Source: Prolixibacteraceae bacterium
Lineage (GTDB): Bacteria; Bacteroidota; Bacteroidia; Bacteroidales; Prolixibacteraceae
Length of the DNA: 7,436 nucleotides
Assembly: GCA_016788685.1 (NCBI GenBank)
Contig: JAEUSS010000273.1
Location: 1 to 7,436, forward strand
Direction: 5' to 3'
Shown: one piece after another, positions 1 to 6,827 of the stretch
How positions within the stretch are numbered: the stretch's first letter is position 1
Layout: each line of letters starts with the position of its first letter
Position numbers and translations under genes: made by a program
Notes under the pieces: generated by a model
Database searches by the model: none
The model's input: the letters and a program-made list of their open reading frames with translations, nothing else
What the model was told of the DNA's origin: nothing

Positions 1-511
1 CGTTGGTTCCGATACCACGGATGCGGATGGAGACCTGGTCTCCTGGCTGTCCTGAATTACTGGATATTACGACACCAGCGGTTTTACCCTGAAGAGCCTG
101 TGTTACCCGCATATCAGAAGTTTTTTTCAGTTCATCGCTGCTTACTTTGCTGATTGCTCCGGTTACCAAACTTTTTTTCTGAGTTCCGTAACCAACAACA
201 ACAACTTCATCAATATCGGTTTGTTCAGGAGCTAATACTATATTAATAGTAGTGCGTCCGCTCACCTGAATTTCCTGAGTCTTCATACCCACAAAGGAGA
301 AAACCAAGGTGGAATTTTCCGGTGTGTTTAAAGAATAACTTCCGTTTAGGTCAGTAATCATACCGGTTGTTGTTCCTTTTACAACAACGCTCACTCCGGG
401 AATTGGTTGCCCGTCATCTGCAGATGTGACAACCCCCTTTACTTGTAGCCCTTGCGCAAATGTTACTAAAGAGCTCACCAAAATTAAAAGAGCTAAAAAT
501 GCTTTTTTCAT
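1..511 (-). CDS. SusC/RagA-family TonB-linked outer-membrane receptor, N-terminal part (truncated by window edge)
   Basis: This is the 5' end (170 codons) of a TonB-dependent outer-membrane transporter of the SusC/RagA type, which imports oligosaccharides or other nutrients together with a SusD-like lipoprotein. The start is the ATG at 511. It opens a signal peptide (MKKAFLALLILVSSLVTFA, likely cut before Q20). Residues about 23-95 form a carboxypeptidase-regulatory-like beta-sandwich, with the family signatures VKGVV, PIPGVSVVVKGTTTG and TDLNGSYSL. Next comes the hallmark DEVVVVGYGTQKK (101-113), a TonB-box-like segment, and then the start of the plug domain (VTGAISKVSS, ALQGKTAGV, IRIRGIGTN). 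The reading frame is open to the edge. Full-length members have about 1000 residues, so most of the barrel is missing. There is no Shine-Dalgarno sequence, as is usual in this phylum. The regulator gene lies 257 bp upstream on the same strand and probably controls it. A susD partner is expected beyond the left edge. The substrate cannot be predicted. Confidence 0.96.
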   Translation of the reverse strand, partial: MKKAFLALLILVSSLVTFAQGLQVKGVVTSADDGQPIPGVSVVVKGTTTGMITDLNGSYSLNTPENSTLVFSFVGMKTQEIQVSGRTTINIVLAPEQTDIDEVVVVGYGTQKKSLVTGAISKVSSDELKKTSDMRVTQALQGKTAGVVISSNSGQPGDQVSIRIRGIGTN

Positions 512-573
512 AAGTAAATAAAGTTTTAGAAATGGTTTCTAAAGAAATTTGATTTTGTGACTCATATTAGAGG

Positions 574-604
574 CAAAACTATTGTATTCTTTAGTGTAAA
601 GAAA
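574..604 (-). promoter_or_regulatory. Candidate promoter of the susC-like gene
   Basis: On the minus strand, 574-581 reads TAGTTTTG, a perfect match to the Bacteroidota -7 element TAnnTTTG. Exactly 19 bp further upstream (601-604) is TTTC, three of four matches to the -33 element TTTG. The predicted transcript would start near 567-570 and leave a leader of roughly 55-60 nt before the ATG at 511. Two other matches to the -7 element occur upstream (TATTTTTG at 619-626 and a second TAGTTTTG at 652-659), but neither has a -33 partner at the right spacing. Confidence 0.55.
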
Positions 605-624
605 GCATAATGCTACTGCAAAAA

Positions 625-664
625 TACATCAGAGCGAAACATGGATTACATCAAAACTACATCA
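625..664 (-). promoter_or_regulatory. Three phased TACATCA heptamers, candidate activator-binding array
   Basis: The heptamer TACATCA (TGATGTA on the coding strand) occurs at 625-631, 647-653 and 658-664. The start-to-start distances are 22 and 11 bp, about two turns and one turn of DNA, so all copies face the same side of the helix. If transcription starts near 567-570, the copies are centred at about -60, -82 and -93, where an activator normally binds. The neighbouring LuxR-type regulator is the obvious candidate ligand. The identity and spacing are directly visible; the function is inferred. Confidence 0.45.
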
Positions 665-672
665 TTTTGTTT

Positions 673-691
673 TGTATGTAATTTGCATACA
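673..691. promoter_or_regulatory. 19-bp near-perfect palindrome, candidate operator
   Basis: The sequence TGTATGTAATTTGCATACA is a dyad centred on 682. Its outer arms of 6 bp (TGTATG/CATACA) match perfectly, the inner AA/TT also match, and only one pair (679/685) is mismatched. Its length fits the dyads bound by dimers of LuxR-type helix-turn-helix proteins. It lies just upstream of the TACATCA repeats, between the regulator gene and the susC-like gene. A protein-binding role is inferred from position and symmetry only. Confidence 0.4.
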
Positions 692-699
692 GTTGTTTG

Positions 700-723
700 T
701 GTTATATTAACGGAAATATAACA
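700..723. repeat. AT-rich inverted repeat, 9-bp arms with 6-nt spacer
   Basis: The arms TGTTATATT (700-708) and AATATAACA (715-723) are perfectly complementary around the spacer AACGGA. The repeat lies about 45 bp after the stop codon of the regulator gene. In a transcript from the regulator it would form a weak AU-rich hairpin, but no run of U follows (the next bases are CAAACAACTG). It is therefore a poor intrinsic terminator and could equally be a protein-binding dyad. Confidence 0.4.
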
Positions 724-768
724 ATACAACATTGGCTTTTGTTTTGGCGGATGCCGATGATTGGGTGA

Positions 769-3684
769 TTATAAGTCAATAATCAATTTTGTAAGGTTTT
801 GGTCGCGGTCAATATTGAGTTTTTTACGTACCCGATACCTGCATATCTCAACGCCGCGGACAGAAATATTCATCAGGGGTGCAATTTCTTTGGTGGAGAT
901 ATTCATTCTCAGGTAAGCGCAAAGCCGCAGTTCTTTAGGCGTAAGATCAGGGTATTGTGTTTTTAACCGGTTTAAAAAGTCTTCATGTACTTCATCGAAG
1001 GCTGTTTCAAACACTTCCCATTGCTTTTTGTGGTCAATATCTTTGTCGATCTTAGAAATCAGTGTTGTAATTTTGTCTTTGAGTAAATCATCGGAGCTTG
1101 TTTTTCTTAATTTTTCCAGCTCGTCTTTAATCCGGAGCAGGAATTTATTCTTGCGGATCAGATTCATGGTTTGATTGGCAAGTTCTTTATCGCGATGAAT
1201 CATCTCGGTTTTCAGCTTGTCGTTTTTTAAGTTGATGATTTTCTTCTCGGCAACCAACGCCTGGCGTCTGTATTCCTGTTCTTTTTGCCTGTATGAGTGC
1301 AAGTGCTTTAATCGTTCTTTTCTTTTCGATATTTCAATTCGTTTTAGTATGATCCAGATTGTCAGTAAAATAAGTCCTATGAGTATCAGGAAATAAATGA
1401 GGTATGCGTATGTCGATTTGTACCAGGGGGGCCTGACGGTGAATTCAAGACTGTCAACGGAGCTTTCGACACCCATTTGATTCCTGGATTTAACGCTAAA
1501 GATGTAATCATCGGGAGGAAGGTTCGCGTATTCATTAAATGATATGTTGCTCCATTCAGACCATTTGTTGTTATATCCGGATAGCTTAAAGCTGTATTCA
1601 ATATTATCTTGATTTTCATAAGCCGGGGAGGTGTATGAAAAACGAAAAGCATTTTCCTTGAAAGGAAAGCTAAATTTCACCGGGTTAATTTCTTCGGAAT
1701 TGTTCAGGCTGCTGCCGTAGTAGAATGTACTGTCGAGATAAAGTGCGGTTGCTCTGTTGATATAGGTTGAAAAGTCGGGGACGTGGTGAAAATTGGTGTG
1801 TGGAGAAAAATGAGCAAACCCATCTTCTGTTCCAAAGAACGTATGGTCGTCAGAGTAGGTGTAAATGGATTCGAATCCACTGATAAATCTGCCTGTGAGT
1901 AAGCCAAACGGAGCACTCACTTCTTTATAACTCAAGTCTTCCTGAATCCGGAACACGCCGGTTTTGGTCTTTGACATGGTCCAGGCGACATACCAGATGT
2001 TTCCGCTCTGGTCTTCTTTCAGGTACGAGATATCAACTAACGGGCTCAAGAGTTGATTGAAATAAGAAGAGTATTCGAACTTGTCGTTCTCCGGGTTGTA
2101 CTGGTAAATGCCCGCATTGGATGTCACTACAATTTCACCCTTTATTTTATAGACATTCAGATTGTAGTTGGTTGGTAATCCGTCTTTTGTGGTGTAGAAG
2201 CGAAAAGAACGGATGCTGTCGATCGAATTTCCCGTTTTGATTTTATAGAGGCCCTTAAATCCATGGCTCATCCAAATGTCACCGTTTTTGTCTTCTTCAA
2301 AGATCCGGAATGATTCATCAAATCCTTTTATGTGTCCGGAATAAACCCAACTTCCGTTTTGTTTTTTATAATATGTTAGTCCGCTGTAAGTTCCCCCAAT
2401 CAGGTATCCCGGGAATTTTGCGAGGGCATGGAACTTCCAGGCGCCGGGCACCTTGCTGATTAGTCTGGATCTTTCACCTTCAATTACGTAAGTGCCGTTG
2501 TTGTGCCCGCAAAGCAGTACATTGCCATGAATACCTAAATACCACACTTGTCCGTTGGTGCCTGGTATCTGCCGGAAGTTATTGTCATTTCGGTCGTTGT
2601 TCCAGTCCTTTACAAACAGTCCCTGGTTGGTTCCCAGGTAAATTTTTCCGTTGTAAATAATCGAAGTGTAGCCGGCTCCGATACCATCCGTTTGTTGCAG
2701 AAAGGTGATGGGGGAGTTGATATTTAAGTAGTCGATCCCATTGTCAAGTCCAAGCCAAAGATTTCCGTCTCTGTCGGCAAATGCTTTTAATATTGTATTG
2801 TTTTGAAGTCCTTTCTGACGATTTATGTGCTGGATGATATTTCCGTATTCATCAACAATAAAAATTCCATCCTGAATAGTGCCTATGGCAATGTAGCTGT
2901 TCCGGATAATTACCGCGCTGAATATCTGTTTCTCTTTTAAAAGGCCATTAACCGGAACACGCCATTCCTTTAATTCTTTCCCGTTGTATATAAAAATGCC
3001 TTTGTTTAGTGTGCATATCATCAGCTCGTTTCCTTTTCGGAGAGGTACAATTGACCAAATTTCTTCACCACGGATACTCTCGCAACCGTCCAGCGGTGTC
3101 AGTTTATTCGGTGTAAATTCGAGGAGTCCTTCGTTGATGTCGTTGAAGTACAGCCGGTCGTTAACCTGAAACGAGTTTTGGAAACGGGAGGGGGCTTTTA
3201 ATACCGAAACGGTTGAATCGTTTTTGTATATGAAGGCCGAGTTGTACGATTGAAATACGATTTTTCCGTCAAGTTCGTTGATGTTCCAAATATCGTCAAA
3301 GTTGTGGAATTCTTCCGGAATATATTTTTTTAGTGATACAAACTCTTTTTTTCCGCCTTTTCCGGTCTTCATTCTTCCAAGTTCGTTGTAGGCCCCGACA
3401 AAAATCTGTCCGCCTGGAGTGACGTAAACCGACCTGACTATTGACGAGTTGGGCATGCGGTGCAATTGCCAGGTCATCCCGTCAAAAGAGAGCAATCCGT
3501 TGTTGTTGGCGAAATACATAAATCCTCGCTGGTCCTGAGAAATTGACCAGTTTTGTGTGCCTGCCTTATATTCCTTCCGGGGATAGTTGTGAATGTACGG
3601 GACTCCGATGCTGATAATTTCAGAAAAGACCGCGGATGATATCCCTAAAATAAACAGGAATGTATAGATTAGTTTCTTGCACAT
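769..3684 (-). CDS. Membrane-anchored beta-propeller/Y_Y_Y sensor with C-terminal LuxR-type DNA-binding domain
   Basis: This 971-residue protein appears to be a one-piece transmembrane transcription regulator. A signal peptide or N-terminal anchor spans residues 1-21. The periplasmic part (about 25-680) is built of two-component-regulator-propeller repeats, for example SQDQRGFMYFANNNGLLSFDG (49-69), DRDGNLWLGLDNGIDYL (304-320), EDKNGDIWMSHGFKGLYKI (464-482) and EDQSGNIWYVAW (557-568). A Y_Y_Y domain follows (about 690-750; EYSFKLSGY, WSEWS, PPDDYIFSVKSRN). One transmembrane helix lies at about 758-780. A charged, probably coiled-coil, cytoplasmic linker runs to about 870. The C-terminus (about 912-965; LTPKELRLCAYLRMN, STKEIAPLMNIS, RGVEICRYRVRKKL) is a LuxR/GerE-like helix-turn-helix. 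No histidine-kinase, ATPase or receiver domain is present, so this is not a hybrid two-component system. By analogy with related Bacteroidota proteins, ligand sensing in the periplasm would control the downstream susC-like gene. The ligand is unknown. Confidence 0.93.
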   Translation of the reverse strand: MCKKLIYTFLFILGISSAVFSEIISIGVPYIHNYPRKEYKAGTQNWSISQDQRGFMYFANNNGLLSFDGMTWQLHRMPNSSIVRSVYVTPGGQIFVGAYNELGRMKTGKGGKKEFVSLKKYIPEEFHNFDDIWNINELDGKIVFQSYNSAFIYKNDSTVSVLKAPSRFQNSFQVNDRLYFNDINEGLLEFTPNKLTPLDGCESIRGEEIWSIVPLRKGNELMICTLNKGIFIYNGKELKEWRVPVNGLLKEKQIFSAVIIRNSYIAIGTIQDGIFIVDEYGNIIQHINRQKGLQNNTILKAFADRDGNLWLGLDNGIDYLNINSPITFLQQTDGIGAGYTSIIYNGKIYLGTNQGLFVKDWNNDRNDNNFRQIPGTNGQVWYLGIHGNVLLCGHNNGTYVIEGERSRLISKVPGAWKFHALAKFPGYLIGGTYSGLTYYKKQNGSWVYSGHIKGFDESFRIFEEDKNGDIWMSHGFKGLYKIKTGNSIDSIRSFRFYTTKDGLPTNYNLNVYKIKGEIVVTSNAGIYQYNPENDKFEYSSYFNQLLSPLVDISYLKEDQSGNIWYVAWTMSKTKTGVFRIQEDLSYKEVSAPFGLLTGRFISGFESIYTYSDDHTFFGTEDGFAHFSPHTNFHHVPDFSTYINRATALYLDSTFYYGSSLNNSEEINPVKFSFPFKENAFRFSYTSPAYENQDNIEYSFKLSGYNNKWSEWSNISFNEYANLPPDDYIFSVKSRNQMGVESSVDSLEFTVRPPWYKSTYAYLIYFLILIGLILLTIWIILKRIEISKRKERLKHLHSYRQKEQEYRRQALVAEKKIINLKNDKLKTEMIHRDKELANQTMNLIRKNKFLLRIKDELEKLRKTSSDDLLKDKITTLISKIDKDIDHKKQWEVFETAFDEVHEDFLNRLKTQYPDLTPKELRLCAYLRMNISTKEIAPLMNISVRGVEICRYRVRKKLNIDRDQNLTKLIIDL

Positions 3685-3860
3685 ATGCTTCTCATATATC
3701 GGTTAAACTTCCGGCGCCGATTAGTTTTTTTATAACAATTTATGATGAAACCTTAAAGATACAATGATTTGGGACAGAACATGAGAAATCTGTTGTTTCG
3801 TTTATTTTTGATTTTGGAGAAAGATTCGCCGGGTTTGGGTTCGCCTTTTCAGCCCGGCAC
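3685..3860. other. Intergenic stretch upstream of the regulator gene
   Basis: No gene is supported here. On the minus strand TATCTTTA (3754-3761) matches the Bacteroidota -7 element at seven of eight positions and could be the regulator's promoter, but no clear -33 element was found. A GC-rich 6-bp inverted repeat (GCCGGG at 3828-3833, CCCGGC at 3853-3858, 19-nt loop) lies just beyond the korB terminator. The 8-bp palindrome CGGCGCCG (3712-3719) sits in the regulator's leader. GAGAAG lies 3 nt before the regulator's ATG and is at best a weak ribosome-binding site. Confidence 0.3.
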
Positions 3861-3893
3861 AAAAAAAGCTGAATGGGGAACCCATCCAGCTTT
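3861..3893 (-). terminator. Rho-independent terminator of the korAB operon
   Basis: In the minus-strand transcript, AAAGCUGGAUGGG (3893-3881) pairs with CCCAUUCAGCUUU (3877-3865) across a 3-nt loop, UUC. This gives a 13-bp stem with a single G-U wobble. A run of seven U (3867-3861) overlaps and follows the stem. It lies 22 bp after the korB stop codon. On the plus strand only TTTATG follows the hairpin, so termination should act mainly on the kor transcript. Confidence 0.92.
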
Positions 3894-3914
3894 ATGTATT
3901 TTAATCTCAGAAAT

Positions 3915-4982
3915 TTAGTTGTTAAAACACTTGTTGTTGAAAAATTTGACCGGTTCGCTGCAATTTTCCCCGTCAACAGTCCAGGTGTTACCTGACTGCA
4001 ACAACTCATCCACACAAGTGATTTTTCGTTTTTGCTGAATGGTTTCAATCTGTTTTTTCATTTCCTGATCGTAAACCGGAGCTTCAACGCTTCGGATAAC
4101 ACCCATGGCAACCGGAAACTCAGGAAGTGCCATGTTTATCAACTGGACTTGTAACCCCAGGTTATCTTCCGAAGGATCATGGACCAGAATGTCGTTACGG
4201 GTAACTCCGTTTTCGCCGATCTTTACAACTTTCAGTTGTCCGTTTTGCAGAATCAGACCTTTGTCTTCCTGTTCTCCGAAAATCATCGGCTGGCCTTTCC
4301 TGAGAAAGATCTGACGCTCCGACCTGAATTTTGGATCAGCAACGTAGTCGTGAATCCCGTCGTTGAAGATGACGCAGTTCTGCAGTACCTCCACCACCGA
4401 AGTTCCCTGGTGCTGAGCTGCCTCTGCCAAGACTTCCTGGGTGTGTTTGACGTTGCTGTCAACCGCACGGGCGAAGAATGTTCCGCGGGAACCCAGCACT
4501 AACTGTCCGGGAACAAATGAGTCTTCAATGGTTCCGAAAGGCGAAGTTTTGGTGATAACGCCCCGGTCGGAGGTCGGAGAGTATTGTCCTTTAGTTAATC
4601 CGTATATTTTGTTGTTGAACAGAATCAGATTCAGGTTGATGTTGCGGCGCACCAAATGAATAAAATGGTTTCCGCCAATGGCCAGCGAGTCTCCGTCTCC
4701 GGTGATCACCCACACCGTTAAGTCGGGATTGGCCGATTTAACGCCGGAAGCAATGGCGGCGGCACGTCCGTGAATTGTGTGAAACCCATAGGTACTCATG
4801 TAGTACGGAAACCGCGACGAACATCCGATGCCTGAGATTACGGCAAAATCCTTGTGCGCGATGTCTAAATCGGCCATTGTTTTTTGAACTGCATTCATTA
4901 TGGCATAATCGCCACATCCGGGGCACCAACGAACTTCAACAGCACTTTTGAAATCTTTGGCAGTATAATTAAACTTTGTCAT
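3915..4982 (-). CDS. korB: 2-oxoglutarate:ferredoxin oxidoreductase, beta subunit
   Basis: This 355-residue protein is the thiamine-diphosphate-binding subunit of a cytoplasmic 2-oxoacid:ferredoxin oxidoreductase. With KorA it oxidatively decarboxylates a 2-oxoacid (most likely 2-oxoglutarate, giving succinyl-CoA, CO2 and reduced ferredoxin) or runs in reverse. Four cysteines are placed as in the family for one [4Fe-4S] cluster: C20 and C23 in RWCPGCGDY, C54 in SGIGCSSRFPYY, and C203 in LQNCVIFNDG. The diphosphate/metal motif is GDGDSLAIGGNH (95-106), followed by NNKIYGLTKGQYSPTS (123-138). The C-terminus carries an extension beyond the TPP domain (about 215-355), as in other longer KorB proteins, ending in the cysteine-containing tail KFFNNKCFNN. 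The ATG at 4982 is supported by the GGAGG 7 nt upstream and by homology starting at once. The gene follows korA by 2 bp and is followed by a strong terminator. Substrate choice is inferred from the KorA partner. Confidence 0.95.
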   Translation of the reverse strand: MTKFNYTAKDFKSAVEVRWCPGCGDYAIMNAVQKTMADLDIAHKDFAVISGIGCSSRFPYYMSTYGFHTIHGRAAAIASGVKSANPDLTVWVITGDGDSLAIGGNHFIHLVRRNINLNLILFNNKIYGLTKGQYSPTSDRGVITKTSPFGTIEDSFVPGQLVLGSRGTFFARAVDSNVKHTQEVLAEAAQHQGTSVVEVLQNCVIFNDGIHDYVADPKFRSERQIFLRKGQPMIFGEQEDKGLILQNGQLKVVKIGENGVTRNDILVHDPSEDNLGLQVQLINMALPEFPVAMGVIRSVEAPVYDQEMKKQIETIQQKRKITCVDELLQSGNTWTVDGENCSEPVKFFNNKCFNN

Positions 4983-4984
4983 GA

Positions 4985-6823
4985 TTAGGCCTCCAGTAAA
5001 TTTTCGAAGTTTTCAACTAATTCGTGTACCGAGAAAGGCAATCCTTTCATTTTGTTCACCTGATGGTATTGGAATCCCGGCATCTTATCGCGCAGATAGC
5101 TGGCAAATTGTCCCAGGTTTAATTCGCAGACAACGATTTTCTTAAATCTGCTGAAAATTTCTGCCGTGTTCTTGGGCAGAGGTTTGATGTAATTGAAATG
5201 GGCCAGACTGACTTTTTTCCCGTTCTTTTGCATGGCACGCACCGAACTGATCATGTGTCCGTAGGTCCCTCCCCAGCCGACAACCAGTAAATCTCCTTCA
5301 GGATCGCCTATCAACTCAAGTTCCGGAATCATTTCGACAACCTTTTCAACTTTGGCGGCCCTTATCTCGCTGTTTTTCTGGTGGTTTTCCGGATCGTGGC
5401 TAACTCCGCCTGCCTCATTTTTTTCGAGCCCGCCGATACGGTGCTGGAATCCTTCCATTCCGGGGATAGCCCATTCCCGGGCAAAGGTTTCCGGATCGCG
5501 TTTATAGGCCTTGTAAGTCTGCGGGTCTTTTGCTTTTCTGGGAGTGATTGACGGTAATTCGTCCATTTTTGGAACCCGCCAGGGTTCGCTGCCATTACCC
5601 AAAAAGCCGTCGGTGAGAAGCACCACCGGAACCATACGTTCCAGGGCAATTTTTGCCGCCAGAAATGCATAGTAGAAACAATCTGACGGAGTGCTGGCAG
5701 CCAGTACTACCACCGGACTTTCGCCGTTGCGTCCGTATAAGGTTTGTAACAAGTCCGATTGTTCGGTTTTGGTGGGCAGTCCGGTTGACGGGCCTCCGCG
5801 CTGAACATTAACAACCACCAGCGGCAATTCTGCCATAACAGAAAGTCCGAGAGCTTCGGATTTCAACGCAAAGCCAGGTCCTGAAGTAGAAGTAATGGCC
5901 AGGTCGCCGGCGAAAGCAGCTCCTATGGAAGTGCAGATTCCTGCAATTTCATCTTCGGCCTGAAATGTTTTTACGCCCAGATCTTTGCGTTCGGCCAGGG
6001 CCTGCAACACATCGGTGGCCGGGGTGATGGGGTAAGAGCCCAGAAACAGTTCGAGTCCGGCTTTTTCGGCTGCGGCAATGAAGCCCCAGGCAGTAGCATT
6101 ATTTCCGTTTATGTTGCGGTAGATGCCTTTTTCTATCGGAGCCGGGTGTACAATGTACTGAGGAGTCATGTGTTGCATATTCATCCCGTAGTTGTACCCA
6201 TCGTGCAGTACTTTCAGGTTAGCTTCAGCAATCACAGGTTTTTTTCCGAACTTTTTCTGAATAAAACCTTCGATGTAATCGAGCGGACGATCGAACATCC
6301 AGCAGATTAAACCAAGGGCAAACATATTTTTACAACGCAAAACGCTTTTGTTGTCGAGTTCGAGTTCTTTCAGGCTTTCTTTTGTCATGCTGGTAATCGG
6401 CACGGCAATTTTTTCGAAATCCTCCAGTTTCAACTCCGCAAACGGGTCGTTGGTTTTAAATTGAGCTTTTTCAAAATTCTTTTCGCTAAAAGAATCTACA
6501 TCAAAGATGATGGTTCCGCCCGGATTCATAAACGCAGCATTGGCTTTTAATGCTGCAGGATTCATTGCAACCAGTACGTGGGCCAGATCGCCGGGAGTGG
6601 TAATTTTCTTTTTACCAAACTGAACCTGAAATCCGGATACACCGCCAACGGTGCCTTGCGGGGCCCTGATTTCGGACGGGTAGTCGGGAAAGGTTGAGAT
6701 GTCGTTTCCGAAAAGTGCTGAAGTGTCAGAAAACAACGTCCCGGTTAATTGCATCCCGTCACCCGAGTCTCCGGAAAACCGAATGGCAACCTCTTCGAGT
6801 TCTATTACTTTTGCGTCTTTCAT
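4985..6823 (-). CDS. korA: 2-oxoglutarate:ferredoxin oxidoreductase, alpha subunit with fused gamma domain
   Basis: This 612-residue protein is the large subunit of the KorAB complex. Residues about 10-195 are the gamma (CoA-associated) domain, starting with the glycine-rich FSGDSGDGMQ (16-25). A linker around 200-235 leads to the pyrimidine-binding TPP domain, with YPITPATD (264-271), FQAEDEI (287-293, containing the glutamate expected to activate TPP) and STSGPGF (312-318). The segment QRGGPSTGLPTKTEQSDL (341-358) is typical of KorA-type rather than pyruvate-type enzymes. The C-terminal domain (about 505-612; LLVVGWGGTYG, HFNYIKPLPKN) completes the family layout, and the length is normal. 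The ATG at 6823 gives a short lead before the gamma domain, and no better start exists upstream. It is the first recognised gene of a korA-korB operon. No separate delta (ferredoxin-like) subunit is present, which is usual for two-subunit Kor enzymes. Use of another 2-oxoacid cannot be excluded. Confidence 0.95.
   Translation of the reverse strand: MKDAKVIELEEVAIRFSGDSGDGMQLTGTLFSDTSALFGNDISTFPDYPSEIRAPQGTVGGVSGFQVQFGKKKITTPGDLAHVLVAMNPAALKANAAFMNPGGTIIFDVDSFSEKNFEKAQFKTNDPFAELKLEDFEKIAVPITSMTKESLKELELDNKSVLRCKNMFALGLICWMFDRPLDYIEGFIQKKFGKKPVIAEANLKVLHDGYNYGMNMQHMTPQYIVHPAPIEKGIYRNINGNNATAWGFIAAAEKAGLELFLGSYPITPATDVLQALAERKDLGVKTFQAEDEIAGICTSIGAAFAGDLAITSTSGPGFALKSEALGLSVMAELPLVVVNVQRGGPSTGLPTKTEQSDLLQTLYGRNGESPVVVLAASTPSDCFYYAFLAAKIALERMVPVVLLTDGFLGNGSEPWRVPKMDELPSITPRKAKDPQTYKAYKRDPETFAREWAIPGMEGFQHRIGGLEKNEAGGVSHDPENHQKNSEIRAAKVEKVVEMIPELELIGDPEGDLLVVGWGGTYGHMISSVRAMQKNGKKVSLAHFNYIKPLPKNTAEIFSRFKKIVVCELNLGQFASYLRDKMPGFQYHQVNKMKGLPFSVHELVENFENLLEA
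4990..4994 (-). promoter_or_regulatory. Shine-Dalgarno sequence of korB inside the end of korA
   Basis: The coding strand reads GGAGG, then seven bases (CCTAATC), then the korB ATG. The GGAGG is formed by the last codons of korA (CTG GAG GCC TAA). A full match to the anti-Shine-Dalgarno sequence stands out because no other complete gene in this window has one. It suggests efficient re-initiation or coupled translation to keep KorA and KorB balanced. Confidence 0.6.
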
Positions 6824-6827
6824 GTGT

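Noticed and set aside
700..723. Intrinsic terminator of the regulator gene
   Set aside because: The stem is AT-rich and is not followed by a U tract in the minus-strand transcript, so it is reported as an inverted repeat only.
1386..1916. Minus-strand frames of 88 and 70 codons inside the regulator gene
   Set aside because: They are alternative frames of a continuous, well-supported 971-residue protein, with no sign of a frameshift.
2984..3169. 61-codon plus-strand frame opposite the regulator gene
   Set aside because: Antisense to conserved propeller repeats, low-complexity composition and no start signals.
769..3684. Reading the regulator as a hybrid two-component sensor kinase
   Set aside because: The propeller and Y_Y_Y domains suggest this, but the cytoplasmic part is only about 190 residues of coiled coil plus a LuxR-type HTH, with no H-box, ATPase or receiver sequence.
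3740..4048. 102-codon minus-strand frame across the korB 3' end and terminator
   Set aside because: It overlaps korB in another frame and runs through the intrinsic terminator stem; its composition looks like a shadow frame.
4105..4659. Three overlapping plus-strand reading frames (4105-4314, 4179-4502, 4441-4659) opposite korB
   Set aside because: They lie wholly antisense to a gene with clear family motifs, have no promoter or ribosome-binding signal, and their translations show no recognisable domain.
4985..6823. Annotation as pyruvate:ferredoxin oxidoreductase alpha subunit
   Set aside because: The gamma domain fused at the N-terminus and the QRGGPSTGLPTKTEQSDL block fit the KorA type better; a different 2-oxoacid substrate remains possible.
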